From positions 1 to 18,279 of the forward strand of contig JBPCKC010000024.1 of NCBI GenBank assembly GCA_051004675.1: a stretch of 18,279 nucleotides of DNA, written 5' to 3'. Every line of letters begins with the position of its first letter. The stretch's first letter is position 1. Below, one piece after another: positions 7,798-14,164 of this stretch. The stretch is from JBDTSW01 sp051004675 (GTDB lineage Bacteria > Actinomycetota > Thermoleophilia > Solirubrobacterales > 70-9). The notes below the pieces were generated by a model that worked only from the letters and a program-made list of their open reading frames with translations, was not told the DNA's origin and did not search any database. The position numbers and the translations under genes were made by a program.

Positions 7798-8615
7798 ACA
7801 TCCGCGAGATCGAGCGCCGGGTCGTGCGGCTCGCTGAGCGCCAATGGGGTGTCATCACCTACGAGCAGCTCTTGGCCGCCGGGCTCTCGCCGAGCGCCGT
7901 TCGAAACCGGGTGCGCGCCGGACGCTTGCATCGAATCCATCGCGGCGTCTACGCCGTCGGCCACCGGGCCTTGGCGCGGGAGGGGTGGTGGAAGGCCGCG
8001 GTCCTCGCTTGCGGGCCCGGGGCCGTGTTGAGCCACACGAGCGCGGCTGCCCTGTGGGGCATGCTTGACCCCAGGCCGGGCCCGATCCACATCACCGTTC
8101 CAACCAAGGGCGGCAGAGCACGGCGCAAGGCCCTCGTGATCCACAGAGCCACGCTCCCACCCAGGCAGACCACGCACCGCGCCCTCATCCCCGTCACTCG
8201 GACCGGCCGCACCCTGAGCGACCTGCGGCGGATCATCTCGACCTCGGAGTATCAGCAGGCCATCCGGGAGGCCGAGTTTCGCCACCTCGACACCGGGGAC
8301 CGTGAACATGACGGCACGCGCTCCGACCTGGAGGCACGGGTTCTTGGGCTCTTGCGGCGCCATCGGATCCCCATTCCCGAGGTCAATGTCCGAGTGGGGC
8401 GCTACGTCGTCGATTGCCTCTGGCGCGCGGAGCGCCTCATCGTCGAGCTCGACGGCTTTCGCGGTCACCGGGGTCGCGAGGCATTCGAGCAGGATCGAGC
8501 GCGGGACGCCGAGCTGACCCGCCTGGGATACCGGGTGCTGCGGTTCTCGTGGCGTCAGGTGGCCGGTGAGCCGCTTGTCGTCGCAGCCGCGATCCGTGCG
8601 GCGCTTGATGCCTGA
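7773..8615 (+). CDS. AbiEi-type winged-helix domain fused to DUF559 (Vsr-like) nuclease domain
   Basis: This 280-aa protein has two parts. Residues about 12-65 (VVRLAERQWGVITYEQLLAAGLSPSAVRNRV..GRLHRIHRGVYAVG) are typical of the N-terminal winged-helix AbiEi_4 antitoxin domain. Residues about 180-280 match DUF559, a Vsr/PD-(D/E)xK-like fold: D214 in YVVDCLW, E225 and D227 in LIVELDGF, H232, a DRARDAELTRLGYRVLRFSW core, and a terminal helix. Family knowledge links AbiEi to type IV toxin-antitoxin repression, but no AbiEii nucleotidyltransferase toxin is adjacent, so it stands alone. Nuclease activity is inferred and its role is unknown. The ATG at 7773 and GTG at 7782 are both possible starts; neither has a Shine-Dalgarno. 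Confidence 0.8.
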   Translation: MGGVRPQVDIREIERRVVRLAERQWGVITYEQLLAAGLSPSAVRNRVRAGRLHRIHRGVYAVGHRALAREGWWKAAVLACGPGAVLSHTSAAALWGMLDPRPGPIHITVPTKGGRARRKALVIHRATLPPRQTTHRALIPVTRTGRTLSDLRRIISTSEYQQAIREAEFRHLDTGDREHDGTRSDLEARVLGLLRRHRIPIPEVNVRVGRYVVDCLWRAERLIVELDGFRGHRGREAFEQDRARDAELTRLGYRVLRFSWRQVAGEPLVVAAAIRAALDA

Positions 8616-8656
8616 GCCGCGCAGGGGAGCGCGCCCCGGCGTCGAAGTGATGGCGG

Positions 8657-11146
8657 TTGAGCCGGAAACGGAAGCGCAAGAAGCCCGCGAGTCGTCGTCC
8701 CGCGCAGAGGTCAACGCGCAGGGCGTCGCCGTCGCGCTCGGACGCCCGCCGCCCGCAGCGTGACCTGCGCGCGGAGGCGCGCGAGGCATTCGGCCGGCTG
8801 GAGCAACGTCATCTCGACATCATCGGGATCGCGCTCGTCGCCCTCGGCCTCTACCTGGGCCTGGTGCTCTACGGGAGCTGGGACGGCGGCCGCGTGGGCG
8901 GCTGGACCGAGACCGGGCTCACCTACGTGGCGGGCAAGGTCGCCTACGCGGTCCCGATCGCCCTCGCAGCATGGGGCGGCTCGCTCATGCTTCGGCCGTT
9001 CATCAAGGCCCCCGGGGCGGTCAACGCCGGCGGGATCCTCGTGCTGTGCGCCCTGCTGCTGGCGTTCGCCGCCCAGACCGCAGGCCTGGGTCCCGAGCGT
9101 CCGCTTCGCCACGACTACTTCGAGCCCCGCTTCTACACCGAGCACGGCGGCGCGGTGGGGGAGGGCCTCTACTGGGCGACCACCACTCTCTTTCAGCGCA
9201 TCGGCGCACACCTCGTCGCCGTCGTCATGCTGGTGAGCGGCGCGCTTTTGCTGAGCGGCGCGACCGTCGCCGGGGTTCTCGCGGGCGCCGGCAGGGCCGC
9301 CCAGCGCGCTCACGCCGGCACGCGTGAGATGACCGGGTCCGTCCGCGCCGCGCGCGCGGCCTCGGCGCCTGAGCCCGCCTGGGAGCCGCCCGGGGAGGAC
9401 ATCGAGATCAGCCGCACCGACCCCACCGAGCCCCTCATCACCCGCGTCGAGGAGGAGCCCGAGGCCGAGTCTGCGCCCGATGCGGCGGACGAGGACTGGC
9501 ACGACGACGAGGTGACGGTGGCCGAGGCGCCCGATACCTCCGAGTTCTCCTACTCGGACGAGGACGAGAAGGTCGCCCTGGTGGAGGACCTGCCCGACAA
9601 CGGAACGACGCCGATGGGCAACCGCCGCGAGGACGAGGGCATTACGACCTCCGACGAGGTGTCCTTCGTGCTTCCGGCGCCCACGGTGCTGGAGAAGGGC
9701 AAGGGCGATCCGGGTCCCGATATGCGCGACCGCGACGCCGTCTCGAAGGCTCTTTTGGAGTCGCTTCGCCACTTCGGCGTGGAGGCGCGGCTGGTGGGCG
9801 TGGTCTCCGGGCCGCACGTCAGCCGCTACGAGCTTCAGCTCGCCCCGGGGACCAAGGTCGGGAAGATCTCGCAGCTCAAGGACGACCTCGCCTACGCGCT
9901 CGCCTCCACGGACATCCGGATCCTGGCGCCGATCCCCGGCAAGAAGGCCGTGGGCGTGGAGGTGCCCAACCAGAAGCGCCGCCTGGTTCGCCTCGGCGAC
10001 ATCTACGACGGACGCCCCAAGGGCGCCTCACCGCTGTCCGTGTGGCTGGGCAAGGATGTATCGGGCCATTCCTCGTGGACCGACCTGGCCCTCATGCCCC
10101 ACGCCCTCGTCGCCGGCACGACGGGCTCGGGAAAGTCGGGCTGCATCAACGCGATGCTGTGCTCGATCCTGCTCCACGCGTCGCCAAACGAGGTGCGGAT
10201 GGTCCTGGTGGACCCCAAGCGCGTCGAGCTGAACCACTACGAGAAGCTGCCGCACCTGCTGACCCCCGTCGTCACCAACCCACGCCTCGCGGCCAACGTG
10301 CTGGCCAACCTGATCGGCGAGATGGAGAGCCGCTACCAGGTGATGGGGGAGGCCCGGGCGCGCAACCTCCCGGAGCTGAACAAGGTGCGACGGAAGAACG
10401 GGGCTGCGCCGCTTCCGCACATCCTCTGTGTGATCGACGAGCTTGCGGACCTGATGATGGTGGCGCCCGCCGAGGTCGAGGACTCGATCATCCGGCTCGC
10501 GCAGAAGTCGCGCGCCGTGGGAATCCACCTCGTCCTGGCCACTCAGCGCCCCTCGACGGACGTCATCACGGGCACGATCAAGGTGAACATCCCGGCACGG
10601 ATCGCCTTCGCGGTCGCCTCTCAGGTCGATTCGCGGGTCATCCTCGACCAGGGCGGCGCGGAGAGCCTTCTGGGCCAGGGCGACATGCTGTTCCGTCCGA
10701 TCGGCACGTCGAAGCTCGGCCGGGTCCAGGGGGCGTTCGTCACCGAGGAGGAGATCGCGCGGATCACCAGGCACTGGGCCAAGCAGGGCGAGCCGGACTT
10801 CGACGTGGAACTCCTCGAGGCCAAGCCGGATCCAGAGGGCCTGCCCGGTGACGACGGCGAGTTCTCCCCCGACGAAGACGGCCTGCTCGCCGACGCGGCG
10901 CGCGTGGTCGTCGAGTCCGAGACCGCGTCCGTATCGATGATCCAGCGGCGCCTGCGCGTGGGCTACACCCGGGCGGGGCGCCTGATCGACATGCTCGAGC
11001 GGCGCGGCATCATCTCCGGCTACGAGGGATCGAAGCCCCGCCAGGTTCTCGTCTCGATGGCCGACCTGCCCCGCATCCTCGGGGGCGAGCCGGCCGGCGG
11101 CGCCGGGCCCTCCGACACGAGCGACCTCGAGCCGGTCGGCGGCTAG
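8657..11146 (+). CDS. ftsK: DNA translocase FtsK/SpoIIIE
   Basis: FtsK is a septum-anchored hexameric ATPase that pumps chromosomal DNA during division. Seen in order: a very basic N-terminus (1-35); four membrane helices at about 54-74, 88-112, 122-142 and 183-209; an acidic linker (about 240-330); the alpha/beta motor with Walker A GTTGSGKS at 487-494 and Walker B VIDELADLMM with D594; and a C-terminal gamma winged helix (about 740-805, AARVVVESETASVSMIQRRLRVGYTRAGRLIDMLE) that reads KOPS-type sites in homologues. Walker A has Ser where GTTGAGKS is commoner. The length of 829 aa suits a short-linker FtsK. The TTG at 8657 is the only start that keeps the basic N-terminus in frame; the nearby ATG at 8650 is out of frame. 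It follows the DUF559 gene by 41 nt. Confidence 0.95.
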   Translation: MSRKRKRKKPASRRPAQRSTRRASPSRSDARRPQRDLRAEAREAFGRLEQRHLDIIGIALVALGLYLGLVLYGSWDGGRVGGWTETGLTYVAGKVAYAVPIALAAWGGSLMLRPFIKAPGAVNAGGILVLCALLLAFAAQTAGLGPERPLRHDYFEPRFYTEHGGAVGEGLYWATTTLFQRIGAHLVAVVMLVSGALLLSGATVAGVLAGAGRAAQRAHAGTREMTGSVRAARAASAPEPAWEPPGEDIEISRTDPTEPLITRVEEEPEAESAPDAADEDWHDDEVTVAEAPDTSEFSYSDEDEKVALVEDLPDNGTTPMGNRREDEGITTSDEVSFVLPAPTVLEKGKGDPGPDMRDRDAVSKALLESLRHFGVEARLVGVVSGPHVSRYELQLAPGTKVGKISQLKDDLAYALASTDIRILAPIPGKKAVGVEVPNQKRRLVRLGDIYDGRPKGASPLSVWLGKDVSGHSSWTDLALMPHALVAGTTGSGKSGCINAMLCSILLHASPNEVRMVLVDPKRVELNHYEKLPHLLTPVVTNPRLAANVLANLIGEMESRYQVMGEARARNLPELNKVRRKNGAAPLPHILCVIDELADLMMVAPAEVEDSIIRLAQKSRAVGIHLVLATQRPSTDVITGTIKVNIPARIAFAVASQVDSRVILDQGGAESLLGQGDMLFRPIGTSKLGRVQGAFVTEEEIARITRHWAKQGEPDFDVELLEAKPDPEGLPGDDGEFSPDEDGLLADAARVVVESETASVSMIQRRLRVGYTRAGRLIDMLERRGIISGYEGSKPRQVLVSMADLPRILGGEPAGGAGPSDTSDLEPVGG

Positions 11147-11196
11147 CGGGCGGCGCGATCCCACGGGTGCGAGCGGCCCCTGGAGCGCTCCACTGA

Positions 11197-11202
11197 GAGA
11201 AT
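11197..11202 (+). promoter_or_regulatory. Possible -10 box for leaderless cinA
   Basis: GAGAAT ends 6 nt before the GTG of cinA, the same spacing as GATAAT before dapA, and there is no Shine-Dalgarno. The first base departs from consensus and no -35 is visible. Confidence 0.3.
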
Positions 11203-11208
11203 GCCCGC

Positions 11209-12489
11209 GTGAGCGTTCGCGCGGGCATCGTCGTGACCGGTACCGAGGTGATCAACGCCACGATCACCGACCGAAACAGCCCATGGCTGTCCGAGCAGCT
11301 CGCCGCCGCCGGGGTCGAGGTCTCCCACATCCTTCAGGTCGGGGACCGCCCGCAGGACATGGAGGCGGCGCTTCGGTTCATGGCCGAGCAGGGCGTGGAC
11401 ATCGTCGTCACGAGCGGCGGGCTGGGGCCGACGGCCGACGACCTGACCGCCGAGGTCGTCGGGCGGTTCGCTGGGCAGGAGCTGGTGCTCGACACCGAGA
11501 TGGAGGAGCGGATCGCCGCTATCCTCGCCGAGTTCGCGAAGCGCATGAACTTCGACGCCGAGGCGCTGCGCGACGCGAATCGAAAGCAGGCGATGGTCCC
11601 GAACGGCGCGACGCCCATCAACCCCGCGGGCACCGCCCCAGGACTGGTGGTGCCCGTCGACGGAGGCCCGACGGTGATCGTGCTGCCGGGCCCCCCGCGC
11701 GAGCTCAAGAACATGTGGCCGCAGGCGATCGAGACGGAGCCCGTACGAGAGGTCTTAAAGCGCGCGGAGCCGCTCGAGGTCACGACGTTTCGCCTCTTCG
11801 GCATCCCGGAGTCCGAGATCGCCAAGACGCTGCGGGAGATCGAGGAGGACACCGATCTCTCCGGGCTCGAGATCACTACATGCCTGCGCCGGGCCGAGCT
11901 GCACATCGACGTGCGTCATCGCTCCGGCTCCGAGGGCGCGATGGAGGCGCTCGCGGAGGGGATCGCCGAGCGCCACGGGCGCTTCCTGTTCTCCGACGAC
12001 GGGTCGTCGATCGACGAGCAGGTCGCGGAGCTCCTTAGCGACGACCACCGGATCGGGGTGGCCGAGTCCTGCACCGCCGGGCTGCTGGCGGCGCGCCTAT
12101 CCGAGCCCCCCGGGGCCTCGCGGTACCTCGCTGGCGGAGTCGTCGCCTATTCCGACGACGCGAAGAACGAGCTGCTGGAGGTGCCGGCCGAGCTGATCGA
12201 GCGCCACGGGGCGGTCTCGCCCGAGGTGGCGGACGCGATGGCGGACGGGGCGCTCGCCCGCTTCAACGCCGACATCTCCGCGGCGATCACCGGGATCGCG
12301 GGCCCCGGCGGGGGCACCAAGTCCAAGCCGGTCGGCTACGTGTGCGTCTGCGTCAAGGACTCCGCGGGTACGCGCATCGCCCGCGACCTCGTGCTGCCGG
12401 GCGACCGCACCGAGATCCGCGACCGCTCAGCGACCGTGGCGATGCACCTGCTGCGCCGGCTGCTGCGCGGGGAGGACTTCCCGCTGTGA
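11209..12489 (+). CDS. cinA: CinA family protein: competence/damage-inducible domain plus NMN amidohydrolase-type C-terminal domain
   Basis: This 426-aa protein has an N-terminal MoCF-biosynthesis-like (COG1058) domain with TSGGLGPTADD at residues 68-78, and a C-terminal CinA/PncC domain (about 265-420) with AESCTAG at 285-291 and TGIAGPGGGT at 361-370. In characterised homologues the C-terminal domain deamidates nicotinamide mononucleotide for NAD recycling and the N-terminal domain has ADP-ribose pyrophosphatase activity; whether both act here is not shown. The C-terminal motif reads SCTAG instead of the common SCTGG, next to the nucleophile S287. The GTG start gives MSVRAGIVVTGTEV, the usual N-terminus. 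The gene follows ftsK by 62 nt; pgsA, often found between them in Actinobacteria, is absent. Confidence 0.95.
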   Translation: MSVRAGIVVTGTEVINATITDRNSPWLSEQLAAAGVEVSHILQVGDRPQDMEAALRFMAEQGVDIVVTSGGLGPTADDLTAEVVGRFAGQELVLDTEMEERIAAILAEFAKRMNFDAEALRDANRKQAMVPNGATPINPAGTAPGLVVPVDGGPTVIVLPGPPRELKNMWPQAIETEPVREVLKRAEPLEVTTFRLFGIPESEIAKTLREIEEDTDLSGLEITTCLRRAELHIDVRHRSGSEGAMEALAEGIAERHGRFLFSDDGSSIDEQVAELLSDDHRIGVAESCTAGLLAARLSEPPGASRYLAGGVVAYSDDAKNELLEVPAELIERHGAVSPEVADAMADGALARFNADISAAITGIAGPGGGTKSKPVGYVCVCVKDSAGTRIARDLVLPGDRTEIRDRSATVAMHLLRRLLRGEDFPL

Positions 12490-12523
12490 TGCGTGGCGCC
12501 CCGCGCACCTAGGGGATGCCGCG

Positions 12524-13636
12524 GTGAGCGATCCCGAGCCGTTTTCGATCTCGGTCCCCGACCAGGTGCTCGCCGACCTCCGCGAGCGGCTCGGGCGCAC
12601 CCGCTGGCCCGAGCTGAGCGGCTCCCACGGATGGGAACTGGGGGCGGACGTGCCGTACCTCCGCCGCCTGTGCGAGCACTGGGCCGCGCGGTACGACTGG
12701 CGCACCACCGAGGCCCGCCTGAACGCCCTCCCGAACTACCGGTGGGGCGGCATCCACCTCTGGGACGTTCGCGGTGGCGGCGGCGGGCACCCGGTGATGC
12801 TCATCCACGGCTGGCCCGGGGCGGTGCTGGAGTTCGAGGCGCTGATCCCCCTGCTCGTCGAGGCGGGCCATGACGTGGTCGTGCCCTCGCTCCCGGGATT
12901 CGGGTTCTCCGAGGCGCCCGAGCCGCCCGTCGGCGTCGTCGGGGTGGCCGACCGGCTGCGGGCGCTGATGGATGCGCTCGGACACGACACCTACGCGGTG
13001 CAGGGCGGCGACTGGGGCGCGGCGATCGCCGCTCGCATGGCCTTCGACGACCCCGAGAGGGTCGCGGGGGTGCACGTCAACGCCGTCGGTGTGCTCCCCG
13101 TTCCCGGCGACTTCTCCGAGCCCCCGATGAGCGACGCGGAGGCCGAGTACGCGAGCACGGGCCGGCGCTGGCGCACCCGCGAGGGGTTCCACCTCTTCGT
13201 CCAGGGCACGGCCCCCGACGGGCTCGCCGTGGGCCTCGCGGATTCCCCCGCGGGCCTGGCGGCCTGGCTCGTGGAGAAGTACCGGCGCTGGAGCGACTGC
13301 GGGGGCGAGGTGGAGCGGCGCTTCAGCGCGGACCAGCTCTGCGACTACCTCACCCTGTACTGGGCCACGGGCACGATCGGCTCCTCGATGCGCCTCTACG
13401 CGGCCGAGGCCCGGGATCGGTGGCGCCTGGCCCCCGGCGAGCGGATCTCGGCCCCCGCGGCGGCCGCCGACTTCCCCCGCGAGATCGTCAGACCCCCGCG
13501 CGAGTGGGCCGAGCGGATCTTCGCCGACCTGCGCAGCTGGACCGAGATGCCCCGGGGAGGCCACTTCGCAGCCCACGAGGAGCCGGAGCTGCTGGCCGAG
13601 GACGTCCTCGGGTTCCTCGCCGGTCTGGAGGGGTAG
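12524..13636 (+). CDS. Epoxide hydrolase (EHN domain plus alpha/beta hydrolase)
   Basis: This 370-aa protein starts with the epoxide-hydrolase N-terminal (EHN) domain (about 4-105: FSISVPDQVLADLRERLGRTRWP...), followed by an alpha/beta-hydrolase core. Seen: oxyanion motif HGWPG at 95-99, nucleophile D163 in GGDWG, lid-tyrosine candidate Y292 in SSMRLYAA, acid candidate E320 in DFPRE, and catalytic H347 in GGHFAAHE. This is the microsomal/juvenile-hormone epoxide hydrolase type, hydrolysing epoxides to diols. The substrate is unknown. The GTG start lies 34 nt after cinA, with only a weak AGGGG upstream. It converges on the regulator gene on the opposite strand, separated by a strong hairpin. 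Confidence 0.9.
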   Translation: MSDPEPFSISVPDQVLADLRERLGRTRWPELSGSHGWELGADVPYLRRLCEHWAARYDWRTTEARLNALPNYRWGGIHLWDVRGGGGGHPVMLIHGWPGAVLEFEALIPLLVEAGHDVVVPSLPGFGFSEAPEPPVGVVGVADRLRALMDALGHDTYAVQGGDWGAAIAARMAFDDPERVAGVHVNAVGVLPVPGDFSEPPMSDAEAEYASTGRRWRTREGFHLFVQGTAPDGLAVGLADSPAGLAAWLVEKYRRWSDCGGEVERRFSADQLCDYLTLYWATGTIGSSMRLYAAEARDRWRLAPGERISAPAAAADFPREIVRPPREWAERIFADLRSWTEMPRGGHFAAHEEPELLAEDVLGFLAGLEG

Positions 13637-13646
13637 GCGGTCGTCC

Positions 13647-13673
13647 GGCCTCGTGCTCCCGGGCACGCCGGCC
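13647..13673. terminator. Bidirectional terminator-like hairpin between convergent genes
   Basis: CGTGC (13652-13656) and GCACG (13663-13667) flank TCCCGG, and GGCC (13647-13650) pairs with GGCC (13670-13673) outside a small bulge. It occupies the 46-bp gap between two convergent stop codons, the expected place for a shared terminator. There are no T-tracts. Confidence 0.5.
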
Positions 13674-13682
13674 CGTCGACCG

Positions 13683-14018
13683 TCAATCCTTCGCGGCGCC
13701 ATCCGGTCCCAGGAGGACCCCGAGCAGGTCACCGACCTCTCCTTCCTCATCGAGGGGATGCCGCAAGGGAAGGCTTGCGACGACCTCGTAGCGGTTGCGT
13801 CTGCCGTCTTTCTCGCGGAGCACGTAGCCGTCTCGAATCAGCTCCGACAGGATTCGGTGGGCCGCCCGCTCGGTGATGCCCACGAGTTCTGCGATGTCGC
13901 GAATCCGTGAGCCCGGGTCCCGTGCCACGCAGGCCAGAACGTGTGCGTGGTTCGTCAGGAAGTCCCAGGAGGTCCCCGGGTGCAGGATTGCCGAACCGTT
14001 TGTAGCTTTGGTATGCAC
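13683..14018 (-). CDS. Small winged-helix transcriptional regulator (MarR/ArsR-like)
   Basis: This 111-aa protein on the minus strand is a single winged-helix domain. TSWDFLTNHAHVLACVARDP (16-35) leads into the helix-turn-helix IRDIAELVGITERAAHRILSELIRDGY (about 39-65), and the wing is VLREKDGRRNRYEV (66-79). A short acidic and hydrophobic tail (LDEEGEVGDLLGVLLG) may mediate dimerisation. No metal-sensing cysteines beyond C30 and no ligand domain are seen. The start is GTG at 14018-14016. A perfect TATAAT lies 8 nt upstream on the minus strand, so the transcript may be leaderless. It diverges from the surface-protein gene and shares a 146-bp intergenic region with paired palindromes, making that gene and itself the likeliest targets. 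This is inferred from position. Confidence 0.8.
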   Translation of the reverse strand: MHTKATNGSAILHPGTSWDFLTNHAHVLACVARDPGSRIRDIAELVGITERAAHRILSELIRDGYVLREKDGRRNRYEVVASLPLRHPLDEEGEVGDLLGVLLGPDGAAKD

Positions 14019-14020
14019 GC

Positions 14021-14049
14021 ATCATGATTATAGGTAAATACTTCATGAA
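14021..14049. promoter_or_regulatory. Paired palindromic operator candidate between divergent genes
   Basis: Two self-complementary 8-mers, ATCATGAT (14021-14028) and TTCATGAA (14042-14049), share a TCATGA core. Their centres are 21 bp apart, about two helical turns. The first overlaps the regulator's TATAAT; the second sits just upstream of the extended -10 of the surface-protein gene. The stretch is AT-rich in a window of about 70% GC. It is a good candidate site for the adjacent winged-helix protein. Confidence 0.55.
14027..14032 (-). promoter_or_regulatory. -10 box of the winged-helix regulator gene
   Basis: On the minus strand this reads TATAAT, a perfect consensus -10, ending 8 nt before the GTG start. 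No clear -35 is seen about 17 bp further upstream. Confidence 0.5.
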
Positions 14050-14052
14050 TTG

Positions 14053-14061
14053 TGGTACGGT
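14053..14061 (+). promoter_or_regulatory. Extended -10 promoter of the surface-protein gene
   Basis: TGGTACGGT fits the extended -10 pattern TGN-TANNNT and predicts a start near 14068. The resulting 5'UTR of about 97 nt contains a GGCGG/CCGCC hairpin (about 14074-14086) and other GC-rich inverted repeats. No -35 is apparent. Confidence 0.4.
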
Positions 14062-14164
14062 GTTTCCAAGTGAGGCGGCCTCCGCCAAGGCAGTTCGGCC
14101 CGACGGGCTGTGGCGCCTTCAAACCGCGGCTGGGCCAGTCTGGCCGCAGAAGGACGTGGCTCAG

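Noticed and set aside
6195..8789. 864-codon open frame on the minus strand spanning the metallopeptidase and DUF559 genes
   Set aside because: Long antisense frames are expected at about 70% GC because stop codons are rare. It crosses two well-supported + strand genes, has low-complexity composition and shows no recognisable domain. The same applies to antisense frames over the amidase, RNase J, ftsK, the epoxide hydrolase and recA.
13653..13910. 85-codon + strand frame opposite the regulator gene
   Set aside because: It is antisense to a clear winged-helix gene and has no domain or ribosome-binding site.
14024..14164. Upstream in-frame start (ATG 14024) for the surface protein
   Set aside because: It overlaps both palindromes and the extended -10 promoter, has no ribosome-binding site, and would put about 75 residues before the signal hydrophobic segment.
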